The notes under the pieces are model-generated. The model made no database searches and had not been told where the DNA came from. It worked only from the letters and a program-made list of their open reading frames with translations. Of a stretch of 64,000 bases of DNA, positions 22,901-33,288 are shown one piece after another. This DNA comes from Thecaphora thlaspeos (taxonomy: Eukaryota; Basidiomycota; Ustilaginomycetes; Urocystidales; Glomosporiaceae): assembly GCA_900291925.1 (NCBI GenBank), contig UWYS01000020.1, positions 186,001-250,000 of the forward strand, in the 5' to 3' direction. Position 1 is the first letter of the stretch; each line of letters starts with the position of its first letter. A program made the position numbers and the translations under genes.

Positions 22901-23924
22901 TCGCATCGTCCTCTTCCGACTCGCCAAAGTTGAGCACGGCGCGCAGGAAGTCCGAGTCGCCGTCGCCGCCCTCTTCAAAGAGCGCGGGCATGTTGCCCTG
23001 GCCGCTTCCGCTCCCGCCGCTGCTGCTGCGGGCCTCGGAGCGCGACGCGGTCGCCTCGGGGAGCGTCGGCAGCGCGACGACGTTCGAAGCCGGCCAAGAC
23101 TCAGCCGTGGTCGAGGCGAGGCTGAAGGTGGACCCAGAGAGCGAGTCGCTGTAGAGGCCGGCGTTGCTCCCGATTGTGCTCGAGGCGAGCGATGATAGGG
23201 GCTTGAGCGACTTGGGTGACTGTAGGCCAGCGTCTAGCGTCGAGGCGTTCCTCGACGCCTTCTGGCCCAGCGTCACGTCGAGCGACTGGAGCGGCTTGCT
23301 GGTCATGGCAAGCGAGACCGGGGGCAGGCTCGGCGAGTCGCCAAAGAAGTCCTTTTTGCCGTTGGGCAGCCACACGGGCAGGACGGGCGGCGACGTCGGG
23401 GTGAGGGGCGGCGAGCTGGTCGCCGTGCTGGCCGACGAGGCCGAGTAGGAGCGCGTCGCCGCAAGGTTGGTCGACGAGTTGCGCTTGAAGAGCCGCCGGC
23501 CGAGGCCCTTGATGCTGCCTCCGCCCGTCACCGTTAGCCCGCCGTTGCCGTCGGTGGCGCCGCCACCATTTTTGCTGTTCTTGGACTTGGAGTGTTTTGT
23601 GGTCGCTGCGGCGCCGGCCATGTCGACGCCGACAGTGTTGAGGCGCGACGAATCGGCATCGCTGGAGCCGTCGGCGGAGCCCTTCCAGGATCCGCGCCGC
23701 TGGCTGCTGAAGAAGGCCTCTCTGGCGCGAGCGTCTGCGTCTACGGATCCGCGATGGCTCTGGCTGCTGCCGCTGTAGCTGTTGCGCTTGTCGCCGGACC
23801 AGGATCCGTAGGCGTCGTGGCTCTGGCTGCTCGACGAGAGCGACGTCATGGACGCGTTCTTGAGAGTGGATTTGGTGCCGGAACCGTTGCGGCCGAGGAA
23901 GGCAGGTTGTGGAGGTACCAGCAT
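19944..23924 (-). CDS. Large disordered coiled-coil protein of unknown function
   Basis: One exon of 1,326 residues; not recognised. Start taken at 23924 (MLVPPQPAFLGRNGSGTKS), the first ATG after a leader with no protein character. The N-terminal 550 residues are Ser/Thr/Gly-rich and probably disordered. A better ordered part (about 600-880) carries RSLYTCTLLKVHPYLAPLL, FPRSINGEGALRHH, a basic RKLKKLSLPIEQEVEISWF segment, and GMIVWACRPGFLERC; this block looks like a conserved fungal domain. A strong coiled coil follows near the C-terminus (EEEIAQLKLKNQLREREEQE and on for about 85 residues, heavily charged). The end has poly-Gln runs and Met/Pro/Ser-rich sequence. The layout suggests a scaffold or polarity protein, but that is a guess. 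Confidence 0.8.
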   Translation of the reverse strand: MLVPPQPAFLGRNGSGTKSTLKNASMTSLSSSSQSHDAYGSWSGDKRNSYSGSSQSHRGSVDADARAREAFFSSQRRGSWKGSADGSSDADSSRLNTVGVDMAGAAATTKHSKSKNSKNGGGATDGNGGLTVTGGGSIKGLGRRLFKRNSSTNLAATRSYSASSASTATSSPPLTPTSPPVLPVWLPNGKKDFFGDSPSLPPVSLAMTSKPLQSLDVTLGQKASRNASTLDAGLQSPKSLKPLSSLASSTIGSNAGLYSDSLSGSTFSLASTTAESWPASNVVALPTLPEATASRSEARSSSGGSGSGQGNMPALFEEGGDGDSDFLRAVLNFGESEEDDASAYSSRGGRAAPLPRRSSSLFTTTEFGGASSFSTTSLASFKYNGGYATSASSSIQRRNSKLVMTEAAAEELSVGPTYRTKTVRPLYLRPGLFRRDSDDSEDNYGEDEMDAKVTPPLSPTTPVSPTSSAPPSSSKQTISYFSSLAKDKAKSKTKMPPSMAVPLEQQQRRNKANDATVQGAVQEQKDDEEEYVVLRPGPPGLDTPSKRSLYTCTLLKVHPYLAPLLVPSLAEAPGGLNRSQAELRFPRSINGEGALRHHTSTLGVSRSLHAAVGRTIVMRKLKKLSLPIEQEVEISWFQRKYSTESVSPDVIRTALAKRQMVNPEALARPPIMTPNLSPAAAPSQQQGAKTGNGVGVGDADLASSRRLSGIVGLPPGQKIGGAQSDPDHNGMIVWACRPGFLERCSVFYTEDSCLPGDVVVPARDVEIGVGSVLPVIRETKVDPQPISFSPRVRLLAGLPSIEEERRLETPVPTKFRRRETQRISRVFTSNEPAYGGRSRQASADGTMDDGWPSRERRPKGASKKAPPPWMASRPPQLLSPGASVSRSPSTMASPTFGDAFPQPTTAGAGKSSKNPTRQNTGSTDASAVTALVEQDEDAAAGEGANGNSAASDAESEEEDVPLGQLRDFRAQRAAETERIQKLEEEIAQLKLKNQLREREEQERREFEERARRMEEERATEVRGLREQAAMQEKAKKMLVEARERRAHTRQSVLLSAVNYGAGSPLVGPQPRLSKRNSNSNLAAEMGPGATSGSRARNKLRHSSNLAQLSPHGGETVLRPDNGGAGVAGGLYAVPEHGGSRASMMMMVPPPTMPAQRGSMASLAASSPYLQQQQQQLDTAKRACLAPPSPASPQRPALHASNTHSALCPPRSPSMASGFHASLAAPTTVVPPARRTSMMPMAPSSPNIHLYSNANGAGHSMSMTNLPAQAYLHQQQQQQQQMYQASHTVRMNSRPGRASMMPQQPPLVSLYGNAIPRSASQRPGGWA

Positions 23925-25163
23925 GGTGAGCAAGAAGAGGGGAGGGTGGGAGCGAGGACCAGTCCAGGTACAAGGCAAGAAGGTCGGCGACGGCCTTGAA
24001 GGAGAAAGAGAATCCGGACGAGTCTAGGGGTCGAGGACAGATGGCCGTGGAGAGCGAGAGGCCAAGGTAAAGGGCGGCGATGAGCATGGACGAGCTTGAC
24101 ACGGTGGCGGGGGGCAGCCTTACCAAGGGCAGCTTCGGACAAAACGGGCACGCTCGCCCTAAAGGTGCACTCACCAGCGGTGGGATCCGAACAAAGCAAG
24201 CTTGGTCAGGCAGCGGGTCAAATAAGGCCACGGAAGCGACAAGATCCTCTCACAGAAAAGCGCGACGAGCAGTCGGCGAAGGCCGCCGGACAGTAGCTCG
24301 GGACCGTTCCGTTGCGGAGGCGGTGATCTCATAGTTTTTGACCAGGCGAGTCTATCTAGGCTTCTGCCCGAGGGACAGAGAGATTGATTGAGGGATCCGC
24401 CAGTGACAAGCGGACGGCTGGCCCGAGCAGGGTTTCGGAAGATGCCGCGAGCGGGTCACGCGCCGAGTCGCTTCGTTCCTCTGTGTTGCGCGAGGGGCCT
24501 TTGATTGACTACACTCTACGGCGTGGGTCGTCTGGTGCGCAGCGGTTGCATCGGAGGGCAGCCGGTGTAGACCGTGCCATACTGCAAGAGATTTGCAGAG
24601 CAGGGCCGGAACGCAGGCGAATTCGAGAACAAGCCGAGGTGGGCTGAGCTCCGACGGTACAGCGGGCTGAAGAAAGGGTGGTCTAGAGGGCGGCACTTGG
24701 ACAGTCAACGTCGCGGTGAATCTTGCACATGCTTGTGTTCCGGTGGGAGAGGAGAGAGGCTAATAAGGTGCGAGATTGTCTGCAGGGCATCGAGGGTGGA
24801 CCAGGCTGAGAGAATTGAGGGCGGGCCGAGAGAGTAGAAGGTGGGGCCGTGGGAGCGCGATGGCCGCTGTGGGGGTGATAGAGGGCTGCTGCGATGATGG
24901 GAGAGTGAGGTCGGAACGGAACAAAAGAGGAGCGTCTGGGCCGCGAGCAGCAATGAAAGGTAGTGGGAAGCTTGAAGATGCGAGTGTGCTTGGACGATGG
25001 GCGAGCGAGCAAGAAGGTGGCGGTGCACAGGCTAGCTGGTCGTCGCCGTCGATTGTCAATCTCGATCAGCCAAGGGCGGATCAAGCGACAGCAGCCATCG
25101 TGCCATTGTGCCAGAGCAAGGGGGACCGAGCCGGCTGGCGGCCAAGCATACCTCATAGGCAGG

Positions 25164-25204
25164 GACAGCAAGGCAGGACAGGCAAGCAGGCAAGCAGGCA
25201 ATCA
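25164..25204 (+). repeat. GCAAG/CAGG short tandem repeat
   Basis: Degenerate tandem run of aggca and gcaag units, about 40 bp, in non-coding DNA. Confidence 0.7.
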
Positions 25205-26323
25205 TGCCAAAGCATGACAACAGCCGGACAAAAGGAAAAACGACCACGTTAACGAGAGCACCCTCCTCCATGACAGCGTACAGTACAGGTTGGTGCCGCA
25301 GTAAGCTACAGCAGCGGCACTGTCGATTGTGCAACGTCAACGGGAGCAGCGCGCATCGAGAAGCGCCTGCATCCTACACTACTGTATCCCAGCCTGTGTG
25401 TGGCCTGTGGAATGCGGGCGCGGATCGACCTCGTTTGCATTTCTTTGCATCCAGCTACAGTACCTGCCTGCCTACCTGCTGCATCTGCGCTGCTCTCTGC
25501 GTCCAACCAACCACGCCCAACGACGCGCAGATGGGACGATTCATATCACCCCACTCTCTTACCCTGCACTGTCGTGTCGCTGTGGCGACACACTTTTTTC
25601 TTCGATTCTCTCTCCTCTTTCGTCTTGCTTTCGCCCAGCTGTATCTTGCATCGCGTTCCCTCGTAACTATATGTCGATATGATTCTTTTTATTTTGCGCC
25701 CCGACCGTCGGGGATCGTCGGGAACGTTTCCTCGTTCGCCCTCTTGCGTGCTAATGATCAAGCTAGGACGACCCGCAGCATGATATGTAGACTAAAACAA
25801 CCAGAGTGATCGTCAGGCTCCATCAGACGTTGTCAAGCATCGATATCGCAACGAACGCCATCTTAGCTCCCTTACCTCTGAGCTGCAAGAGAACGCACGC
25901 ACAGAGTGTTATAAAAGCTCACCCTGCATGTAGATCCCCCTTTATAAGCTTTTCTAATTTATTTCTCCCAAAGTTGTTTTCCTGACTCTTTACGGTGTAA
26001 GGTGATCCATGTAGTGCCCGGATGGCTCCATATCGATATTTGACATGGCGGTAGTACTTGGTCGCAATCATGCATGGCTGCAGTACAGCACAGAGAGGGC
26101 AGAGGTGGGGACCAATTCATTCGTGCGATCAAGGGCTACACAGCTGGCCTGTTGGAAGGCCCAGGCTGATACAGGTCAAAGATCTGCAAGCCTTGCCGCT
26201 GCAGAGGCACCGTGTATGGTGGTTGGGTGCTGGTGGCGTCAACGCTGGGCAGCATCCACTGCTGCGGCCAGTAGAGTTGGCCCACGTCGGCCTCAGAGAG
26301 CTTGGCATCAGCATTGGCCGACG

Positions 26324-26600
26324 CTACCGCCTGCTCGTGGCCCAGGAGCCACGCTGCCGACTGCCTACGCCCATCATGAACCCGGTCTGGTCCATGTTGA
26401 GGACCAGGTCACGATGAAGCTCGTACTCACTGACTACGCTGCGGAAGACCTCAAAAAACGCCTTGACGCCCTCCACAGTGACCGCCTTGATGCGTGCGTT
26501 CTCAAGACCACGATCAAAGCGAGATGGAGGCGTGGTGGTGGTGGGAGGCCAAAAGGCAGGCGGGACGCGTCCGCCTTCTACATACACCCGGGTACTACAT
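26324..26600 (-). mobile_element. Relic of a pogo/Fot1-type (Tc1-mariner) transposase
   Basis: The minus-strand frame reads ENARIKAVTVEGVKAFFEVF, then a Leu-rich stretch ending NMDQTGFMMGVGSRQ. The NMDETGFMIG-type motif carries the first catalytic aspartate of the DDE domain of pogo/Fot1 transposases, and the preceding helix fits the same region. The frame stops soon afterwards and no other DDE motif or terminal inverted repeat could be made out, so this is a short dead fragment. True ends are unknown. The overlapping plus-strand frame has no protein similarity and is rejected. Confidence 0.65.
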
Positions 26601-27357
26601 TGATCACGTTATCGGCATGTACAGTTCTCTTGTCTGATGGAGGGGAGGGTGAGGGGGGGTTGTAAGGAGACACGTCTCGCCCCCCTTTGTTCCTTTCGCG
26701 TGGTCCACTTCCATCATGGTGTAACGTCAAATGAAGAAAAAGAAAAAAGTCCCGATCTTCCTTACATACAGGTGTAAGGACAGGAGAGAGGGAGGAAGGG
26801 AGGGTGTGGCGTTTTCCTCGGAACCTCTCCCTTGGTCGTTTGGCCTAAACGCCACTTTCAAAGGCCACACGGAGAGACGAGGTACATGTCACGTTGGGTC
26901 TGTCCATCCCCCACGTCCCCGTCCCTCCTCACTCCACCCCCGCACAAGACGCACATCGTATGTAAAGAGGTGCCGAAGACGCCGGTCCGACTTTTTCCAA
27001 CAATGTGCAGAACTTGACTAGACAAGAGAGAGCCGAGATCGTGTGCGGATCCGAACTGATTGAATTGTGCTACAGATGGCATGGACATGGATAGACACAG
27101 AGAGAGTGTGTAGTACGTAGGAGGGTTTGAGGGAACGGTCGTCCATCCCTTTGATGAGGCGTGAGCGACACGTGGGGCTCCGCTTCTGTCTCGTGCGTGT
27201 GAGGAGTACAGAAGTACAACAACCTGGAGGAGTAGCTAGATGATAGGTGAGGTCGGCGGGCGCGTTTCGACGACGATGCCACGGTGGAGCACCGTGAGAC
27301 CGTATAGCTCCCTCAGCAGAGGTAGCAGCAGTCGCCCTCATCCGAGCGCGCGCCTGT

Positions 27358-30300
27358 CTACTCATCCCGCACCGTCTGCTCGAAGACGATGCCCCTCTCC
27401 GCCCACATCCTTCTCCTCTCGTGCGCCAGCTCCACCGCCCACCTCCTCACCCTCGGGTGTCGGATCTGTCCGATGCTGCCCTCAAAGAACGGCTGGAGAT
27501 CGTTGATCCCTTCCCTCTTCTCGTACTCCACCGCCTGCAGGCACAGCTCGAAGCGGTCCAGGTCCTTGACCAGCTTCGACTCGTTCGTCTGGCGATCCTC
27601 GTACTCGTTCCACAGCTCCTCGATCCTCAGACCAGCCGCAGAGCTCCCCAGTAGGTCGTGCGCAAAGTAGAGGATCGCATCGTGCTCCCGCCTCATCTTC
27701 TCATCCTTCGAGACGCCATCGAGCGGAGTCAGGTCGCCAACCTCGGCCTCGGCCAGGTCGTGCACCAGCGCCAGCATGCAGCACTTGCCCACGTCCACCC
27801 CTTCCTCCTTGGGCAGCAGCAGCGCCATCACGCCCATCCGGTACATGTGGTCCGCGATGCTCTCGGGCTTGGCGACGCGGTGGTGCAGCCAGCCCGTGCG
27901 CGGGTTTCTCTTGAGCTTCTCAATCGTGTGCAGGAACTCGAGCGTCTTGACCCACCCTTCCTCGGTCTCGACCTCTTCCGATGCCTCGTACAGCGAGAAA
28001 GTACGGTCCGCAGCAACCTCGAACAGCTCGAGCGCCCTGGGCGCCATCGCAGGGTCCGAATCGAGCACGATGCTGTACGACGTCGGCGGCGGCGGCCGCT
28101 CGTACGGCGGTCGCGGCGAGCGCCGGCTGGCGATGCTCGCCGGCGTGCTGGTGCCCGTCCCGCTCGCGGCCGTCGTTCCCACGCCCGCCTCCTTCATCGT
28201 CGCGACCAGGCTGTCCGAGACCGTACGCTCCGGCTGCCTCGCGGCGGCCGCGATCGCCTGGCTCGCAGAGAGTGGCTTGTAGGTGAACGACGCCGCCGGC
28301 TTGTCGTCGGCCTTCTTGACGCTAGGCGGAGGAGGAAGAGCGAAGTCCTTGGTGACGACGCTGTCCGGCAGCAGCGACGCATCGGTCGAGGGCTTCTTCT
28401 CTGCGGGACCGGCGCCGACACCTGCCTTGATCGGAGTCGGCTTGACCATTGATGACGAGGAAGGGCCAGCAGCGGTGTTCGGCGAGACCTCTGCATCGGC
28501 ATTGTCCTCGATCGTTTCAAGCTTCGACATCTGCTCGTACGCGCTGCGCCGGATCGCCTTGCGGAGCGACGGTACCAGCATCTTTTCGTTGTACGGCAGG
28601 CTCGTCTTGGGCTCGCAGTCGAAGCCAGACTTACTGTCGTAGAACGAGCCGTAGCCGTGGCCTTGGCCGCGTCGCGATATGCTGATCGAGATTGCCGAGG
28701 TTGAGGCGCCTCCGCTGCCGCTCCCGAAGGATGAACGGGCGCCGTCGGACGGCGACGTGATAGCCGTCGCTCTCGACGATCCCAACGCCGGTCCGCGCAT
28801 CGGCCCGCCGCCGACCGCATGGCCCGTCGCAAGGAACTGGGCCGGCGGGGCAACGTTCATCGGGACTGACCGGCCGAGCATCGTCGCGTCGTCATCGCTG
28901 GGCTGCGAACTGTCGGTTTCGCGAATCTTCCGCTGCCAGGCGGCCCACTTCTGATCGTTCTCTTCGTCGAGCTGGTACTTGTGCTTGCCGCCCTTTTGCG
29001 ACTTGGCGACTTTGGGCGACCAGAGGCTGCGATGCGAGGGGGCGTTGGGCGCGACGCTGAGCCGGCTCTCGGTATCGGCGTCGTCCTTTTTGCCGCTCTT
29101 CTTGCTGCCGCCCACTCGCGTCCTTGAGCCGGACCGAGGCTTGGCCACGCCGCCAGCAGTGCCGGTGCTGGGCGAACAGCTAGGCGGCTGGGCGTGGTCC
29201 CCCCCGGCCTCGGCGTTGTTGACGTCGGCGATCGAGGTGCGCCAGCCCCGCGAGATGCTCGAAGGGCGGAACGAGCCGCTGTAGCCGCGGTAGCCGCGGT
29301 CGGCGGCCGAGCCGACCACGAAGCCGTCCGTGGTACCGTCGTTGAAGTCGGCGGCAGACTCGGGCACGACGCGGCCATCGAGCCTCAGCGAGGCGGGATC
29401 GAAGCCCGAGTCATCGGCGCGCGCGAGACTGGTGGCAAGGTGCGACATGGCCGACTCCCTCGCCGCCATTGCCGAGAACGAGGCGGCCCCGAAGCCGGGC
29501 CCTTGGTCAAGCGAGGCGTGCGAGCCGCCGTCATCGAGGTCGGTCGCGCTCTGATCTCCTTCGTCGTCGTTGTCGTCGTCGTTGTTGTCCTCATCCTCCT
29601 CATCGCCCAGCACGGAATCATCGCCGTGGCCTCGGACGCGCCCGCTTGCGCCGCGTCGGACACCCGTCGGTGAGACATCTTGCGGCTCTGAAGGATTGAG
29701 GCCGTCGTCGTCGTCGTTGGCTTCGATGGTCCAGTCCGCCTCTTCGTTGCCCTGGCTCTCTTCGTCGATCTCAAAGACGGCAGCTGCAGGGGAGGGGAGG
29801 AGTTGAAAGGTGTTCGGGAGAGATGGACGAGGTCAGCATGCGCTTGTGGCTCCCTTGTGACGTAGACCACACCTGACACCCGCTCCGCATGCGAGCATCG
29901 CAACTCACCGTCGGTCTCGTCGACCAGCTCCCTGCTTCCAGCCACATCATTGCCGTCGTCGTCATCGTCGCCCGAGTCTTCCCCTTCGGACGGCACGTCA
30001 TGATCAACAGTATCCTCGGCCTCTGCAAAGGCGACCTTCTTCTCGGCCGACCGTCGCGGTTTGATTTTCTTGTCGCCCGCTGCCGCCGCCGCCACTGTCG
30101 ATACGGAGGCATCCAAGGAAGAAGTCCCCGCAGCTGGGCTACCGGAAGCAGCAGCAGCAGCAGCAGCAACAGCGCCAGCGTCAGCCGACACGCCCGAGCC
30201 ATTGCCGGCGCGCGTGGCCGGCTTCAACGGCTCGGTGTTGGATGGCGGCGGGTTTCGAGGCCTCAGCGTGACCTCATCCGAAGGCTCTGGCGCCGACTGG

Positions 30301-32681
30301 GGCGAGATTAGCCTACCGCCCACCTGAGGCGTGTCGGCGTCGGTCGATGTGCCGTCGTCGACCAGCACCGAGGCGGCCTTTGACTTGAACGACGACGTCA
30401 TCCCCGGCAGCGCCAGCTGCGACGGTCCTCCCCCACCCGTACGGCCCTGTCGGCCCCGCGACGTCAGCTCCGCCGCAGCGGAAGGCCCGGTCGCGGTCGC
30501 AGCCACCGGTGCAGGCTCGCTGATCTGCGGTGCCGCAGGCTGCTGCGCCGAATGGCTACGGTCCGCTTCGTGGTGGTGGCTTGCGGACGCGCCTCTGCCG
30601 CGACCCCGTCCGCGATCGGCCAGCTCCGCCTCGTCCTCCGTGTTGAGGCTGTCCTTACTGGTCACACGCACCCTCTCGCGCCTGTCGGATCGCAGCAGCC
30701 CGAAGCTGTCACCGCCACCGCGGCCCTCGTCGTCGTCGGAGTTGTTGTTCGAGTCGGCTGTCGAGTTGGCTGTCGAGTTGACGGCCGACGTCATGGCTGA
30801 GTGGTCGCCCTCGGGGTACCGCTCGCGCAGCCGCCGCTTACTGGCCCAGTCTTCGAGCTGCGACGGTGCGTCACGGCCGCGCATCGCAAAGGATGCACTC
30901 AGAGCCGACAGCGACGTCGACATCGTCGTCGTGCGAGCGCCCGAGGCCGACGCCGTCGGCGGGGCGAGCGTCGATCTGCGCTCGAATGCGGTCGGCGAGA
31001 GGTCGAGATCGTGATGGTCGTGGTCATGGTCGTGGTCGCCGATGCCCGGGTAGCCGTGGCTCTGCTGCGTCGAGGCTGGCGAAGACTCGGACGAGGCCGC
31101 GGCGAGGTCGCGCGAGCGCGCGCCTTCCGGAGCGGCGACCGAGCTGCCTCGCCCCCAGCCCCTCTCGATGCTGTTGAGGTTGCCGAGTCCCAGTGCGGCC
31201 GAGACCAGCGAACCGCTGGCGCCGCCGCTCGACGCCAGGGAGGGTTGAGGCTTGCGCATGCGCGTTGCCTCGAGCAGCGTCTCGGCCTCCTCCCTTGTCC
31301 GCTTCTCGAGCGCCTCCATCTCGCGTCGCTTCTGCCGGACGAGCTCGAAGACCTCGGCCTCGGCCTTGGCGCGGAAGTCACGCAGCCGCTCGACGGCGGT
31401 CGCATCGAGCATGGATGCGAGCGGATGCCCCAAGAGGCTACAGGAGAGCAGCGAAGAGGATGTGTTGGCGGAGGCGGATGCGAAGGGTGCTGCTGCCGCC
31501 TTGGCTCCGCTGCTGCTTGCGCCGACGCCTCTAAGCCCTGCTGCTCCGCCTCCTCCGACCCTTGGCGACTGGGGCGGCGAGGTGATGAGGTGGACGGGGA
31601 CGGCGGGGAGAGTGTAGGACATGGCAGCGCTGGGGAGCGGTCCGACCGAGGAGCGTCGGGCGGCGCTGATCGAAGGCCGGCCTGGCGTCATCTCCCAGGT
31701 CGTCGAGCTCTCTGCCTGCTCGCTCGCCGCTTGCGCCTGCTTCGATGCAGAGGATGAGGAGTTGGCGGCGGCGGTAGTCTCGTCACGCTGTACTAGGATT
31801 CGAAAGGCGGGCGAGTAGAGGTCGCTCTGCTGGGCCTCTTTTGCCTGTTGTGGTGTGAGTGCGTCAGGGAGGAGGAGGATGTGACCGTCAAGGGGCCGGA
31901 CAAAGGGCTCGTAGGGACGGGCTTCTCGGGAGCTTGTGCGGGCGCTGCTGCCTGCGCCTGTCGTTGCTGTTGCGGAGGTGGAGGTAGCGGTGGGTACGGC
32001 CTGGCTGGAAGGCTGACGGCTGGGCGATTCTGGCGGTGGTGCGGCTGTGGTGGCGGCGTTTGCGGCCGAGTTGGTGGATGTGGTGGCGGGGAGGAAGCCG
32101 TACGTCCTAGCTGGTCCGGGCGGTGCTGGCCTGGCAGCGCCGTAGACGAGCGTGTGGCAGTTTAGGCAGCGCGTGCATGCCAACGTGAGGCCACCGTCTG
32201 GCAGCGAGACGTTTTCGCGCGTCGTGAGGTAGGGAAAAGCCTGCGGCGGCAGGCAGGGAACGAGGGGGCGCGGATCAGAGGGGAGACGAAGGGGTCAGCC
32301 GAAGGAGGCCTGCAACAGGAAGATGGCCTGGCCAGCAGGGAGAGCCCGCAGCCGGAAGGGCGCGAGGGACTGCGCTTCTTTACTCACCACTTGGATGGCG
32401 TCGGCGGAAGCTAGGGTTGCGGGATGGACGGCCTGTATGCCGGTGCTGGGGGTGCTCGTGGCATGGTTGGGTGATGCGAACCTCGAGGGACGCTGGTGGT
32501 CGATGACATGTATGCGTACATTGAGGCAGCTGCAGGCCCACTCGTGGTGCTGGTCGCCTGAGGGCGCTGTGATCGAGGAGGCGTTGGAGAAGTGGGTGGT
32601 CTGCTGAACTGGGCCGGCTGTTGGTGCGGCGGTGTGGACTGAGGGGCCGCTGGCGGTGCTGCCGCTGTCGGATGTCGCCAT
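27358..32681 (-). CDS. Long protein with N-terminal Cys motif, coiled coil and C-terminal HD hydrolase domain
   Basis: Three exons (32681-32388, 32240-29909, 29783-27358) join in phase to 1,683 residues. The N-terminus has paired cysteines, WACSCLNVRIHV in exon 1 and ACTRCLNCHTLVYG in exon 2, likely a zinc site formed across the first intron. A charged coiled coil (RLRDFRAKAEAEVFELVRQK onward) follows, then about 1,000 disordered residues with acidic runs. The last 230 residues are a full HD domain of the HDDC2/YGK1 5'-deoxynucleotidase type: FLHTIEKLKRNPRTGWLHH, SIADHMYRMGVMALL, LALVHDLAEAEVGD and the later Asp in LVKDLDRFELC. Relatives are about 200-residue stand-alone enzymes, so this is either a real fusion or two genes sharing a frame; an internal start (MAPRALELFEV) would give the small enzyme. 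Confidence 0.75.
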
Positions 32682-33288
32682 GGCAGCGGGAGTCAGCCGT
32701 ACGGGGGAGGGGTGATGTGAAGAGTTGGTGTTGGTACAAGGAGTGGGTGAGGAGAACGAGAGAGGTGGGAGGGAAAATGGAGGAGGAGGAGGAGAAGGAG
32801 GAAGGAGATGGTGGCTGCCAACGACGAGGGCGTGCAGATGAGCGGGCGCGCTCTTCTGTCGTCGCTGCTGGCGCGCCAAAGAAAGGGCCAGGAAATCGGC
32901 TCAATAAAAATCTTAATTTTCCAACGCGGCGGCGGCTGCTGCCTCGAACGGACCTCGGCCGGCGTCACCGGTGTGACGCTGACGCCGAGTCTGAGCTTGA
33001 GCTTGAGCCTGAGCTTGAGCCTGAGCTTGAGCCTGAGCTTGAGCCTGAGCTTGAGCCTGAGCCTGAGCCTAACCCTGATTCGCGCTCCATCCGACATGAC
33101 GCCCGCTGAGCCTGACAACGCAGCGTCGCTCTTTCAGCAGCTGTGAGCGGGCCATCAGCGGTCGGCGCCTAAATTGCCCTCTCATAACCCGGCCTCCCTT
33201 CCCGTTGCCTCTCCTGCCCGTTCGTTCCTCCTCCTCCTCCTGATCCACCACCACCACCACCACTCGCCCTTTCGCCCATCCGCCCAAC
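32682..33288. promoter_or_regulatory. Bidirectional promoter with hexamer minisatellite
   Basis: 607 bp between divergent start codons. It contains the gagctt/gagcct array at 32989-33072, 217 bp from one start codon and 308 bp from the other, and cac/tcc-rich leader sequence before 33289. Confidence 0.5.
32989..33072 (+). repeat. GAGCTT/GAGCCT hexanucleotide array
   Basis: About 84 bp of alternating hexamers gagctt and gagcct; in the middle the two forms alternate strictly, making a 12-bp higher-order unit, and the end is pure gagcct. Confidence 0.95.

Larger units (their letters stand above)
23925..27357. other. 3.4-kb region without an intact gene
   Basis: It includes the leader and promoter of the coiled-coil gene (to about 24.3 kb), short caagcagg repeats at 25164-25204, an AT-richer stretch at 25900-26050, and a pogo-type transposase relic near 26.3-26.6 kb. 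The many open frames overlap each other on both strands and show no conserved protein apart from that relic. Confidence 0.5.

Noticed and set aside
25204..25809. Plus-strand 201-residue frame in the 24-27 kb gap
   Set aside because: Contains repeat-derived sequence at its start, shows no conserved segment, and overlaps frames on the other strand.
26045..26665. Plus-strand 206-residue frame
   Set aside because: Antisense to the pogo transposase fragment, which has the recognisable motif.
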